Shown: positions 43,640-52,318, counted from the stretch's first letter. The stretch: DNA of 59,544 nt from an uncultured Chloroflexota bacterium (GCA_937901745.1 CALGSZ010000121.1:1-59544); one strand, 5' to 3'. The notes: generated by a model from the sequence alone, not told the origin. Numbers and translations are program-made.

Positions 43640-45075
43640 CGCTCCGTTCCTCCCGTCGAAGCCGCCAGCACCGCGTCCAGGATCTTTCGATAGCCAGTGC
43701 AGCGGCAGATGTTGCCGCTCAGGGCGAAGCGAATCATGTCGACATCGGGCTTCGGCGCCTCTTCCAGCAGCTTCGCCCCGGCCATGATCATGCCCGGAAT
43801 GCAGAAGCCGCACTGCACCGCGCCCCGCGAGATGAACGCCTCTTGCAGCGGGTGCAATTGACCGTCACTCGCGCCATTCCCGCCGGCGACGCGGGCCAGC
43901 CCTTCGATCGTCGTCACCGTCGCTCGGTGCGCTTGCGGCGCGGGCACGAGGCAGGACATGACCGCCTGACCATCGAGCCAGACGGTGCAAGCGCCGCACT
44001 CGCCCTCGGCGCATCCCTCCTTCGTCCCGGTCAGACCAGCATCCTCGCGGAGGGCATCGAGCAGCGACTTCCGCGCCGCGCTCTCCGGAAGCGAGCGGCG
44101 CTCGCCGTTGATCGTCATCACGATCGGCTCACCCGGCGCATATCGCCCGACCGCCTGGCGCTCACGAGGCGACGTGTCGAGCAGAACCGGCCGCGCCGGC
44201 CAGCCCTCGCGCTCGCGGCCGGCGGCGATTCGCTCGAGGGCGTGCGTGACGAGGCTAGCCACCATCCGCTGGCGATAGGCCGCCGAGCCACGCACGTCAT
44301 CAATCGGCGCGACGGCCTGGGCGGCAAGCCGGCCGGCTTCGGCGCGGGTCTCGTCCGTCAGATCGGCGCCCGCGAGGAATGCCTCGGCTTTCGTTGCGCG
44401 AACGATCGTCGGCGCGGCGCTGCCCAGCGAGATCCGCGCCGTTTCCACGCGCCCACCGTCTCCCAACCGGACGATCGCCGCGACGTTGATGACCGAGATC
44501 GCCTGAGCGCGGCGCAGGCCGAGCTTGAGGAAGATGCCGCGCTCATTAGGCGTGAGCGCCGGGAAGCGAATCTCGCGGACCAGCTCACCCGGCCGCAGCG
44601 CCGTCTTACGCACGCCGATCATGAAGTCGCGCAACGGCACGGTCCGCTCGCCCTCGATGCTCGCCAAAACGAGCTCCGCGTCGAGCGCCATCAGGGGCGT
44701 GATCGTGTCATTGGCCGGGGAAGCGGTCACGAGATTGCCGGCGATCGTGGCACGCGTTCTCAGCTGCGGTGCGCCGACCTCCCAGCACGCTTGGGCGAGG
44801 GGCAACGCGCGCTCGACGCAGACCGCAGACGAGACGACATCGTTGTGAGTCGCCAAGGCGCCGAGGCGAATGCTGCCGTCCTCTTCCTTGACGTACCTCA
44901 ATCCGGAAATGCGCGTGATATCGATCAAGACGGGCGTCGCGCGCCGGCCGTGCTCATACTCGACGAGGACATCAGTGCCGCCAGCGACGACGGCCGCCTC
45001 ACCGCGATAGCGCGCCAACAGCTGCAACGCCTCTTGGAGACTGGTCGGTTGCTCGTAGCTACGCCACATCGCCAT
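43636..45075 (-). CDS. Xanthine dehydrogenase FAD-binding and 2Fe-2S subunits fused in one chain
   Basis: A 479-residue fusion. Residues 1-290 are a CoxM/XdhB-type FAD domain (VAGGTDVLVEY at about 27-38, RTRATIAGNLVTASPANDT at about 105-123). Residues 315-479 are a CoxS/XdhC-type 2Fe-2S domain with the plant-ferredoxin cluster C355, C360, C363, C375 and the second cluster C422, C425, C457, C459. In multi-subunit enzymes these are separate; in eukaryotic and some bacterial fusions the FeS part comes first, so the FAD-then-FeS order is unusual. The ATG at 45075 is used; an ATG six bases later has AAGGG 8 nt upstream and could be the start. Confidence 0.9.
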   Translation of the reverse strand: MAMWRSYEQPTSLQEALQLLARYRGEAAVVAGGTDVLVEYEHGRRATPVLIDITRISGLRYVKEEDGSIRLGALATHNDVVSSAVCVERALPLAQACWEVGAPQLRTRATIAGNLVTASPANDTITPLMALDAELVLASIEGERTVPLRDFMIGVRKTALRPGELVREIRFPALTPNERGIFLKLGLRRAQAISVINVAAIVRLGDGGRVETARISLGSAAPTIVRATKAEAFLAGADLTDETRAEAGRLAAQAVAPIDDVRGSAAYRQRMVASLVTHALERIAAGREREGWPARPVLLDTSPRERQAVGRYAPGEPIVMTINGERRSLPESAARKSLLDALREDAGLTGTKEGCAEGECGACTVWLDGQAVMSCLVPAPQAHRATVTTIEGLARVAGGNGASDGQLHPLQEAFISRGAVQCGFCIPGMIMAGAKLLEEAPKPDVDMIRFALSGNICRCTGYRKILDAVLAASTGGTER

Positions 45076-45234
45076 TGCCCTTGTTGCCTCCGGAGCCTTC
45101 TCGACAGTTTACAGCGTTCCGGAGCCGATCCGGCAGGGGCAACGCGATGGCGCGTGCGCGGCCACCCTTGGGCGCGGAGCCAAGACAATGGTTCATCCCT
45201 CTGCGTTCTGGAGCGAGGAGGAAGGGAGGGGAAG

Positions 45235-45273
45235 GAAGAAAAGGTCGAGGCCGCGTGTGGTTTCGCGGCCTCG
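45235..45273 (-). terminator. Intrinsic terminator upstream of the xdh genes
   Basis: Perfect 10-bp arms (cgaggccgcg 45246-45255, cgcggcctcg 45264-45273) with an 8-nt loop. Read on the minus strand the stem is followed by ACCTTTTCTTCC. It lies about 160 bp before the xdh start, at the end of the structured leader. Confidence 0.68.
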
Positions 45274-45649
45274 CCTTCCAATTCCAAGTGAACTGGCTAT
45301 GTCCTTTTGGAGATCGGTCCGGCGTGCGGAAAACCCTCCGCCAGGTGCACCCGCATGTCAGCGGTGCCGCGGGGTCCAGCTGATGCCGGACCGACCGGTC
45401 CTATCGCCCCGCGGACCACGGGGCGTTACCTGTCGACTTGCCACACTCCCCAGAGGATGCGATTCGCTCGCATGGCGATCACCTCCGAGGCCCGCGGTGA
45501 TGCGGACTTGGCTCGGTGGGTGGCCTGACCCCTCCGGCTTTCGCCGGAGTCGCTTACCACCACGCGCGTGGGCCAGGCGCTCCGGCTCGATCGCTTGGAC
45601 TCGCGTCCTCGCTCTCTTGCCTCCGAGCCAACCCGCCTGAGCGGGTCTC
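45274..45649 (-). ncRNA. Candidate structured leader RNA or stand-alone ncRNA upstream of xdh
   Basis: Read on the minus strand this 375-nt stretch can fold into many short perfect stems: a UCAG-closed hairpin at 45646-45631, GGAC-GCGA-GUCC near 45608-45597, CUCCGGC-GAAA-GCCGGAG at 45549-45532, AUGCGA-GCGAA-UCGCAU near 45472-45456, CGCCCCG...CGGGGCG near 45424-45404 and GGACC...GGUCC near 45398-45385. GGCUCGG (about 45630-45624) also pairs with CCGAGCC (about 45516-45510), closing a multibranch. Two loops are GNRA tetraloops. It is bracketed by a promoter and a terminator. It does not match any riboswitch, T-box, RNase P or tmRNA signature I know. Confidence 0.5.
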
Positions 45650-45655
45650 ACCTTC

Positions 45656-45684
45656 TATTTATCAGAGATTGCTCCCCATGTCAA
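45656..45684 (-). promoter_or_regulatory. Promoter of the structured leader/xdh transcript
   Basis: Minus strand: perfect -35 TTGACA (45679-45684), 17-nt spacer, -10 TAAATA (45656-45661). Transcription would start near 45649. Confidence 0.65.
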
Positions 45685-46059
45685 CATCACGAAGATCAGT
45701 CCAGATTGACTTCGACATAACTCATGTCTACACATCATCAACAGTGTGTATCGCCAAGAAATGATTGTCCTTCATTCGCTTCAGGAAATACATCACTTTT
45801 ACCTGCCTTTCATGCTAGCCCAACCCAAGAAATAGTGCCCCGCTTGGAACGCCTGCGCCATATCTCGCACCGCTCGCATTCAGCGCGCCCGAAAGCTCTG
45901 GCGCTGTCGGGGCAGGAATGCGACGTTCGGGCGGTATCGACGGTGATGCGCTCATCACCGGCTGGGCAGTCTGCTATCTTCGCCACGTGCAGGTCGCTCG
46001 CGCCGTCAATCGCGGGCAACCTCGCCACCATGCCGCCCAATCTCGCGCGGAGCCCAGTC

Positions 46060-47040
46060 ATGTCACATTTCTTCCACCCGCATTCCCGCCGCTGGGGCCG
46101 CCAGGCCATCACGGTCTTGATCCTGATCTCGCTGGTGATCGCCAGCACGCCGACCGTGCTCGGCGCGGCTGCTGCCGCTCCCACGCGGGAGTCAGCCTCG
46201 TCTCGTCTCCGCATCCAGTGGCCCCGCCCTGAGAACCCGGCCCGCCACGTCGGCCGCGTATGGCGAAACGTCACCTATTGCACGATGGACGGGGTGCCGC
46301 TGACGATGGATGTCTACGCCCCGCGCGACCAGACCGGTCCGACGCCAGTCGTCGTCTTTGTCCACGGCGGAGCGTGGGTGTTTGGCGACAATACGAGCCT
46401 GTTCACAAACCCGGAAGCCGTCGCGTTGCTGGATGCGGGGTTCACGATCGCGGCGATCAACTACCGACTCGCGCCGGCGTTCAAGTTCCCCGCCATGATC
46501 GAAGACGTGAAATGCGCGGTCCGCTCGCTCCGAGCTCACGCGAGCGAGTACGGCATCGATCCTGACCGGATCGGCGCGTGGGGGGAGAGCGCGGGCGGCC
46601 ACCTGGTCAGCCTCCTCGGCACCGCCGAGAAGAGCGCTGGCTTCGACGTCGGCGAGTACCTCGACTACTCGAGTGAGGTGACAGCGGTCGTCGATATGTT
46701 CGGACCGACGGACATCATGACCCTCTTTCCCGACGCCTTGCCGCGCCTGCGCACCGCGATCTTCGGCGACATTGACCCCATCCAAGCCAGCCCGATGACC
46801 TACATCTCGCCGGACGATCCACCGTTCCTGATCATCCACGGCGAAGACGACGGGCTCGTTCCCATCGAGCAATCAGAAGCGCTCGCCGCCGCGCTGAGCG
46901 CCACCGGGGTTCCGGTCGAGCTTGTGCGAGTCCAGCACGCGCGGCACGGCTTCATCCCAACCGGCGCGACGCCGATCTCGCCCTCACGCGACGAGATCGC
47001 CCAGCTCGTCGTGGACTTCTTCACGCAGCACTTGCGCTGA
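46060..47040 (+). CDS. Secreted alpha/beta hydrolase (BD-FAE/esterase-lipase type)
   Basis: A 326-residue esterase-like protein. An N-terminal signal peptide or anchor (RRWGRQAITVLILISLVIAS...) is followed by the hydrolase core with oxyanion motif VVVFVHGGAWVFGDN, nucleophile Ser in GAWGESAGGHL, Asp in IIHGEDDGLVP and His in QHARHGFIP. This is the HSL/BD-FAE family of carboxylesterases; the substrate is unknown. I start at the ATG at 46060 (GGAG 7 nt upstream); the frame is open far upstream without protein-like composition. It is the only plus-strand gene within the purine degradation region, and the neighbours do not explain it. Confidence 0.83.
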   Translation: MSHFFHPHSRRWGRQAITVLILISLVIASTPTVLGAAAAAPTRESASSRLRIQWPRPENPARHVGRVWRNVTYCTMDGVPLTMDVYAPRDQTGPTPVVVFVHGGAWVFGDNTSLFTNPEAVALLDAGFTIAAINYRLAPAFKFPAMIEDVKCAVRSLRAHASEYGIDPDRIGAWGESAGGHLVSLLGTAEKSAGFDVGEYLDYSSEVTAVVDMFGPTDIMTLFPDALPRLRTAIFGDIDPIQASPMTYISPDDPPFLIIHGEDDGLVPIEQSEALAAALSATGVPVELVRVQHARHGFIPTGATPISPSRDEIAQLVVDFFTQHLR

Positions 47041-47063
47041 TTCGAGGACGAGGAAGGACTTGC

Positions 47064-48443
47064 TCAGGCCGCAGGCACGGCCGGCGCCAGGGGAGCGGGG
47101 CGAACGAGGCGGCCACCTCCGGAAGCGACGGGCCGGCCATTGAGCGCGATCGTTTCGCCCCGGCGGATCGTGCGCGCCACCTGGCCGGTGAACGTCATCC
47201 CGACGTAGGGACTCAGCGCGTGACGATAGCAGAGGTCCTCGCGCCGCAAGGTTGCTCGCGCATCCAAGCGAACAAGAGCGAGATCGGCATCGAAGCCGAC
47301 GGCAATTTCACCCTTGCCGAGGATGCGAAAGCGACGGGCCACCGCGCCTGCGACGAGCGCGGCGATTCGCTCCAGGGGAAGGCCGCGCTGGTGATAACCG
47401 GCGGTCAGCAACGCCGGCAGGAGTGACTGGCAGCCGCTGATCCCGCCCCAGACAGCGAAGAACGACGGCCGTTCCTTGAGCGAAGGCGGAGAGGGGGAGT
47501 GATCAGAGGCGACGAACGCGATCGCGCCCGACTCTAGCTCGCGCCACAACGCCTCCCGATCGGCGGCGGGGCGCAGCGGCGGAGCGCATTTGGCGACCGC
47601 GCCGAGGCGCTCGAGATCGTCTTCCGTGAACACGAGATAGTGCGGACACGTCTCGCAGGTCACATCAACGCCACGCGCTCGCGCCTCGGCGACCAGCGCC
47701 ACGCCACGACCGCTGCTGACATGCACGATGTGCAGGGCGCAGCCCGTCTCTTCGGCGAAGAGGATCGCTCGCGAGATCGCCTCGACTTCGGCGATCACCG
47801 GCCGCGATGCCAGATAGTCGCGCGCGCTGGTCCGCCCGGCAGCGACCGACCGCGCCGCAAATTGGCTCGTCAGCACGTCGCTCTCGGCGTGCACGGCGAC
47901 GATCAGACCCAGCGACGCCGCTCGCTGCATCCCCTCGAGCAGCGTCAGATCGTCGGCCGCGGGGAAATCCTCGATGCCGCTGTTCGACATAAACGCCTTG
48001 AGGCCAACGACGCCGCGCTCCGCCAGCTCTTCGAGCCGGTCGAGATTGCCGGGCACCAGGCCGCCCCAGAGCGCGAAATCGGTGACGGCAGCCTCCTCCG
48101 CGGCGGCCAGCTTGGCGTCGAAGCTCGCCGCGTCGAGCGTCGGCGGGTGAGCGTTCAGCGGCATGTCGAAGCAGCAGACACCGCCGCCAGCGGCCAACGC
48201 TTGAGTCCCAGTCGCCCACCCCTCCCAATCAGCGCGCCCCGGCTCGTTGAAGTGGACGTGCGCGTCAATCACGCCGGGGAAGATGTGCAGCCCCGTGGCG
48301 TCGATCTCCTCCCGCGCCGTCTCTCCGATTTCCGGCTCGACCGCGACGATCCGGCCCTCGCTCACCGCCACGTCGGCGAGCCCAACGCCGGCCTCGGTAA
48401 CGACATTCCCGCCCCGGATCAAGAGATCGAACGCCGCGCTCAT
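47064..48443 (-). CDS. allB: Allantoinase
   Basis: A 459-residue amidohydrolase opening the allantoin ring to give allantoate. Metal-binding segments: DAHVHFNEPG near residue 61, the lysine expected to be carboxylated in GLKAFMSNSG, then the His residues in VAVHAES and LHIVHVSS, and the Asp in FVASDHSPSP. The DHSPSPP and DWEGWATGTQALAAGG wording fits allantoinases better than dihydroorotases or hydantoinases, and the neighbours are urate genes. It overlaps allC by 4 bp (ATGA) as the last gene of the minus-strand urate operon. Confidence 0.9.
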   Translation of the reverse strand: MSAAFDLLIRGGNVVTEAGVGLADVAVSEGRIVAVEPEIGETAREEIDATGLHIFPGVIDAHVHFNEPGRADWEGWATGTQALAAGGGVCCFDMPLNAHPPTLDAASFDAKLAAAEEAAVTDFALWGGLVPGNLDRLEELAERGVVGLKAFMSNSGIEDFPAADDLTLLEGMQRAASLGLIVAVHAESDVLTSQFAARSVAAGRTSARDYLASRPVIAEVEAISRAILFAEETGCALHIVHVSSGRGVALVAEARARGVDVTCETCPHYLVFTEDDLERLGAVAKCAPPLRPAADREALWRELESGAIAFVASDHSPSPPSLKERPSFFAVWGGISGCQSLLPALLTAGYHQRGLPLERIAALVAGAVARRFRILGKGEIAVGFDADLALVRLDARATLRREDLCYRHALSPYVGMTFTGQVARTIRRGETIALNGRPVASGGGRLVRPAPLAPAVPAA

Positions 48444-49699
48444 CCGCTTGTCTCTGCCAGGCGCTCGACCGCGCGCGTCAGCACGTCGATCGCGACCGCG
48501 ACATCCTCCGCCTGCACCGACTCCGCCGGATTGTGGCTGATACCGCGCTCGCAGCGGACGAAGAGCATAGCGACGGGCATCGCCACCGACAGCGCCGCCG
48601 CGTCGTGCCCGGCGCCGCTGACCAGCCGCGCAACCTCCCAGCCCGCATCGGCAATCGCGCTCGCCAAGACATCGGTCAGTGCCTCGTCGCAGGCGACAGC
48701 CTTGTTGTCGCCTGCGACATCAACAGCCAACTCGACCTGGCGGCGCTCGGCGATGGCCTTCGCCTGCTCAAGGAGTTCGGCGACTGCCCGCCGCCGGATC
48801 GTGTCGTCGGCGTGGCGCACGTCCAGGCTGTGCGTCACGCGGCCCGGAATGACATTGCCCGCCCCCGGTTCGAGCGCGAGCTGCCCGATCGTGGCGACGA
48901 GCCCGTTTGTCTGTCGCGCCGTCTGCTCCGCGATCAGAACGAACTCAGCCGCGGCGCAGAGCGCATCGCGCCGCAGCGCCATCGGCACCGTCCCGGCGTG
49001 CCCGGCTTCGCCGCTGAAGGTGAGAGTGGCGCGCGTTTGCCCGGCGATCGCGGAGACGACGCCGACGGGCAGGCCACGCGCCTCCAGCACCGGTCCCTGC
49101 TCGATGTGCGCCTCGATGAAGGCGCGGTAGGGCCCAGGCGACAGGCCGCTCGCCGCGCGTTCCGGATCGCCGCCAGCTTCGCGGATCGCCTGCTCGACGG
49201 AAAGTCCGGTCTCGTCCATCCGCGCCAGCGTCGCGGGATCGAGCGCGCCGAGGAAGCCCCGGCTGCCCAGGTAGGATGTGTGGAAGCGCAGCCCTTCCTC
49301 GTCCGCGAAGGCAACGACCTCGATCGGGACGGGCAGGCGCGGGCCGCGGGCTCGCAGCCGCTCGACGACCGCCAGTCCGGTCAGGACACCGAGTGTCCCG
49401 TCGTAGCGGCCGGCGTCGCGCACCGTGTCGAGGTGCCCGCCCAGGAGCACCGCGGGCGCACCGGGCGCGTCGCCATCCCAGCGGCCAATGAGATTGCCGA
49501 CTGCATCCCGCCGTGTCGCGAGACCCGCCTCTCGCATCCAGCCAGCGACCAGGTCCTGCGCCGCGGCCAGCGCCGGCGTGGCGTAGCGCCGCGTGATCCG
49601 GCCCGGCTCTTCCGTACACTCGGCAAGCACGTCGCACCGGGTCATCACGGTGCTGGCGAGAGCGGTCGCGTCGGCGGTGGGCGAGGGATTAGCTGCCAC
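48440..49699 (-). CDS. allC: Allantoate amidohydrolase (M20 family)
   Basis: A protein of about 419 residues of the M20 amidase/carbamoylase group. Metal ligands can be read in GGHLDTVRDAGRYDG, in DEEGLRF and in the conserved His of HIEQGPVLE; the lid domain is at about 205-320. In this context it should hydrolyse allantoate, releasing ammonia. The start is uncertain: the GTG at 49699 overlaps the uraH stop by 11 bp and gives the family's usual N-terminus, but has no Shine-Dalgarno; an ATG at 49741 inside uraH is also in frame. Overlaps on both sides suggest coupled translation. Confidence 0.88.
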   Translation of the reverse strand: MAANPSPTADATALASTVMTRCDVLAECTEEPGRITRRYATPALAAAQDLVAGWMREAGLATRRDAVGNLIGRWDGDAPGAPAVLLGGHLDTVRDAGRYDGTLGVLTGLAVVERLRARGPRLPVPIEVVAFADEEGLRFHTSYLGSRGFLGALDPATLARMDETGLSVEQAIREAGGDPERAASGLSPGPYRAFIEAHIEQGPVLEARGLPVGVVSAIAGQTRATLTFSGEAGHAGTVPMALRRDALCAAAEFVLIAEQTARQTNGLVATIGQLALEPGAGNVIPGRVTHSLDVRHADDTIRRRAVAELLEQAKAIAERRQVELAVDVAGDNKAVACDEALTDVLASAIADAGWEVARLVSGAGHDAAALSVAMPVAMLFVRCERGISHNPAESVQAEDVAVAIDVLTRAVERLAETSG

Positions 49700-50048
49700 G
49701 GTAGGTGCTGTAGGCCCAAGGCGAGACGAGGAGGGGCACATGGTAATGAGCGTCCGGATCGGCGATCGTGAAGCGAACCGGCACCCGATCCAGGAAGGGC
49801 GGCTTCCCCGTCGCCACCGGCTGCCCCGCGAAGTACTCCCCGACGTCGAAGACTAGCTCGTACGTGCCGGCGGTGAGCTCGGCGCCGCTGAGGAGCGGCT
49901 CATCCGTCCTGCCGTCCTGATTGGTCCACACTCGCTTCAGGCAGACGTGCCAGGTAGCCGCCTCACCGACGCGCCAGACCTCGATCGCGACGCCGGCGGC
50001 CGGTCGGCCCTGCGCGGTATCGAGCACATGGGTCGTCAGACGTCCCAT
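49689..50048 (-). CDS. uraH: 5-hydroxyisourate hydrolase (transthyretin-like)
   Basis: A 119-residue HIU hydrolase that opens 5-hydroxyisourate, the product of uricase, to OHCU. It begins RLTTHVLDTAQGRPAAG (conserved His and Asp near the N-terminus), has the Arg-bearing W-x-V-G strand and ends in the family's diagnostic C-terminus AYSTYRGS. I start it at the ATG at 50048 with GAGG 5 nt upstream; a GTG at 50069 is possible. It lies 25 bp after uricase and overlaps allC. Confidence 0.92.
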   Translation of the reverse strand: MGRLTTHVLDTAQGRPAAGVAIEVWRVGEAATWHVCLKRVWTNQDGRTDEPLLSGAELTAGTYELVFDVGEYFAGQPVATGKPPFLDRVPVRFTIADPDAHYHVPLLVSPWAYSTYRGS

Positions 50049-50073
50049 CCTTGCCTCACCCACCGTCACGCCG

Positions 50074-51048
50074 TCACCGGCGCATCGTCAACTTGATCTC
50101 GCCGTAGGCCGGGAACGGATCGCTATAGACCTTGACCTTGGGGTCGGCCTCCGACTCGCCGTACGGGTCGCGGGTGCGATTCTCGGCGCGGAAGCTGACC
50201 TCGGCCAGCTGTGGGAAGCGCTCGAACATGCGGAGCCCGAACTCATGGACGAGGTGCTGAATCGACTCACTGACGAAGGAGTCGAACGTCGCCCGAAGCA
50301 GATCGCGCACCTGCTCGGCCGGGACGTACCGCGCCGGATCCTCGTTCAGGAGATCGTTCTGGTCAGCGTAGCGCCACCAGACGTCGAGGGTGATGAAGAG
50401 CGGCCGGTCGCGCCGCTCCGGCAGCGTCGTGTAGCCGTCATGGACATAGCCGGTGAACGCGCTGCCAGTCGTCTTCAAAAGGCGCAACCCGACGCGACCA
50501 CAATGGTGATCGGTCACGACGACTTCTCCCGCCTCCCTGTGCATCTCTAGCGTCGCCGTCGTCGCGTCCGCATCAACTCGGTCGAAGAGGACCGAGCTCG
50601 GGACGAAGCCGCCGTCGCCGGGAACGGGCGCGGCATCGAACCGAAGCTCCCGGCCGGTCATGCGCAGCCGCGGCATCTGCGGATAGGTCGTGAGTAAGCC
50701 ACGGCCGACGAAATGCAAGAACCCTTCGAGCGTCGACCCGTCGTAGGCGACCGCCTGGCGGAGGACGAAGTTCTTCATGCTATCGGTCGCGACAACGTTG
50801 CTGTTGTCCCCCTCGGTGTAAGCGGCCAGGAAGTCGCCTCCCAGCACCTCGACATCGATCTCATAGGCGAAGACAATGTTGTCACGGCCAGTGAAGCTCG
50901 ATTCCGGGATCGGCTTGATTCCCTGCAGCGGCCGCGCATGCACCCGGTAGACCGGGATGCGCCGCTTGCCGTACCCGATCTCGTACGTGACTCCCGGCGC
51001 GCCGGACGCCGATCCCGCGGACGTCCGCGCGCTTCTCGCCTCGCTCAT
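50074..51048 (-). CDS. Urate oxidase (uricase), cofactor-independent
   Basis: A 324-residue uricase oxidising urate to 5-hydroxyisourate with O2. Family motifs: YGKRRIPVYRV near the N-terminus, NVVATDSMKNFVLRQA with the Thr-Asp of the active site, TTLPERRDRPLFITLDVWWRY, and the C-terminal EVSFRAENRTRDPYG. This is a PucL-type protein without the fused OHCU decarboxylase domain, which is encoded separately just upstream (4-bp overlap). Confidence 0.93.
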   Translation of the reverse strand: MSEARSARTSAGSASGAPGVTYEIGYGKRRIPVYRVHARPLQGIKPIPESSFTGRDNIVFAYEIDVEVLGGDFLAAYTEGDNSNVVATDSMKNFVLRQAVAYDGSTLEGFLHFVGRGLLTTYPQMPRLRMTGRELRFDAAPVPGDGGFVPSSVLFDRVDADATTATLEMHREAGEVVVTDHHCGRVGLRLLKTTGSAFTGYVHDGYTTLPERRDRPLFITLDVWWRYADQNDLLNEDPARYVPAEQVRDLLRATFDSFVSESIQHLVHEFGLRMFERFPQLAEVSFRAENRTRDPYGESEADPKVKVYSDPFPAYGEIKLTMRR

Positions 51049-51593
51049 GGCTCGCTCCCCCGCTCTCCATCATCGGCGACCGCATCCTCGAGGCGGTACC
51101 GCGCGATCTTCGCGATCTCCTCGAGAGCGGTCGCGATCTCCTGCTCACGCGTATTGTGAAGGCGCCGCTCGAACCCGGCGAGGATGCTCGCCTTCTTGTT
51201 CTCGCGGGCACAGATGACGAACGGAAAGCCGAAACGCTCCTTGTAGGCCGCGTTCAGCTCGGTGAAGCGCGCGATCTCCTCCGGCGTCAGAGCGTCCGGG
51301 TCGAGGCCAGCCGCGCGCTGCTCCGCCGTCGATTCCCGGCTCAGCGTCCCGGCCAGCGCGGCCCGGCCGACGAGGTCCGGGTGCGCGCGGATCAGCTCGA
51401 CCTGCCGCTCCTCGCCGGCGCGCATCACCGTCGCGACGAGCGCCTGATGCAGAGCCGCCCGGCTCGCGAAGGGGCGAGCCTCCCAGGTAGCGGCGGCGAT
51501 CCACGGGGAGCCCTCGAAAAGCCACCCGAGCCGCTCGGTGAACGTCGCTTGGTCCCAGGCGTTGACCTCGGAAAGTCGCCATCGCTGCGCCAT
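51045..51593 (-). CDS. uraD: OHCU decarboxylase
   Basis: A 182-residue all-helical 2-oxo-4-hydroxy-4-carboxy-5-ureidoimidazoline decarboxylase producing S-allantoin. Conserved features: active-site His and Glu in IRAHPDLVGRAA and RESTAEQRAAGLD, and FGFPFVICARENKKASIL. I start at the ATG at 51593 (GAGG 7 nt upstream); the ATG at 51614 has a Shine-Dalgarno touching it. It is the first gene of the urate operon uraD-uricase-uraH-allC-allB. A TATGAT hexamer near 51660 on this strand may be the -10, but I could not match a -35. Confidence 0.92.
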   Translation of the reverse strand: MAQRWRLSEVNAWDQATFTERLGWLFEGSPWIAAATWEARPFASRAALHQALVATVMRAGEERQVELIRAHPDLVGRAALAGTLSRESTAEQRAAGLDPDALTPEEIARFTELNAAYKERFGFPFVICARENKKASILAGFERRLHNTREQEIATALEEIAKIARYRLEDAVADDGERGSEP

Positions 51594-51861
51594 GCCGTCG
51601 CCTCGCGCGTTCATCCCTCGTCATACCCGCCACAGCGGTCCGTTTGGTCGCGAGTCATCATACACCGGCTATTCCGGCGCAAGACTTCCGCTGTATCGCG
51701 CGCACTGCATCGGCCTAGTCCGGTTGTCATTTGCGCATGGCCCGTTCTTCCCCCCACTGTTTCCGCCTTTCTACACCTATGCGGGATTGCCAGGGGTCTG
51801 GATTATGTACCACGGGTGATACGGTCACCATCGCTCTCATTGTCAGCTGGAGGTCCGCGCG

Positions 51862-52314
51862 ATGATGCCGCAGATCGGGAAAGTACAAGCGGCATCCGCC
51901 AGGCAAGGGCGCGCTCAACAGCCGGCCGCCATCCAAACGGACGGTCGCTCGGCGCAGGCGATCGTCGAGTTTGCCCTGGTCAGCTTGGCGTTCTTCTTGA
52001 TCGTCTTCGGCACGATCGACTTCGGCCGCGCCATCTTCATGTACTCAGAGCTCCACAACGCCGTCCGCGAGGGCGCTCGCGTCGGCAAGGTTGACCCGAC
52101 CGACGCCTCGGCGATTCGGGCCGCGGTTCAAGACCATGCGAAGGGCCTTGGCCTTACGTCCGACTCGATCCAGATCTCGTGCGACGGCGGCTGCTCGGCC
52201 TCCAGCGAATCGGTCACGGTCACCGCAACGGTCGGATTCCGGGCGATCACGCAGGAGCTGCTCGGGATCGGGCCGATCACGCTACGAGCTTCCGCCAAAG
52301 TCACGGTGGAGTAG
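51862..52314 (+). CDS. TadE-like pilin/pseudopilin protein
   Basis: A 150-residue protein with a short basic N-terminus and the TadE core: QAIVEFALVSLAFFLIVFGTIDFGRAIFMYSELHNAVREGARVG, with the Glu at position 5 of the hydrophobic segment as in type IV-like pilins. The C-terminal 80 residues have a Cys pair (CDGGC) and a beta-rich pattern. Such proteins are inner-membrane or minor-pilin components of Flp pili or of unrelated envelope systems. GGAGG stands 8 nt before the ATG. It is followed 5 bp later by a second TadE-like gene and then a TadG-like gene. Confidence 0.85.
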   Translation: MMPQIGKVQAASARQGRAQQPAAIQTDGRSAQAIVEFALVSLAFFLIVFGTIDFGRAIFMYSELHNAVREGARVGKVDPTDASAIRAAVQDHAKGLGLTSDSIQISCDGGCSASSESVTVTATVGFRAITQELLGIGPITLRASAKVTVE

Positions 52315-52318
52315 CGCG

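Larger units (their letters stand above)
45076..46059. other. Long non-coding region between xdh and the hydrolase gene
   Basis: About 980 bp without a credible protein. Open frames are Arg/Gly/Ser-rich and lack Shine-Dalgarno sequences. The part on the xdh strand carries a promoter (45656-45684), a structured stretch (45274-45649) and a terminator (45235-45273). The part 45660-45830 is markedly AT-richer than its surroundings and probably holds regulatory DNA for both directions. Confidence 0.6.

Noticed and set aside
45361..45377. T-box-like sequence gcggtgccgcgg on the plus strand
   Set aside because: Two mismatches to the T-box core, no stem I upstream and no synthetase or amino-acid gene downstream on that strand.
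45560..45590. B12-box-like wording (gagccggagcgcctggcc, minus strand) in the xdh leader
   Set aside because: The preceding GCCACTG core of cobalamin riboswitches is absent and spacing is wrong.
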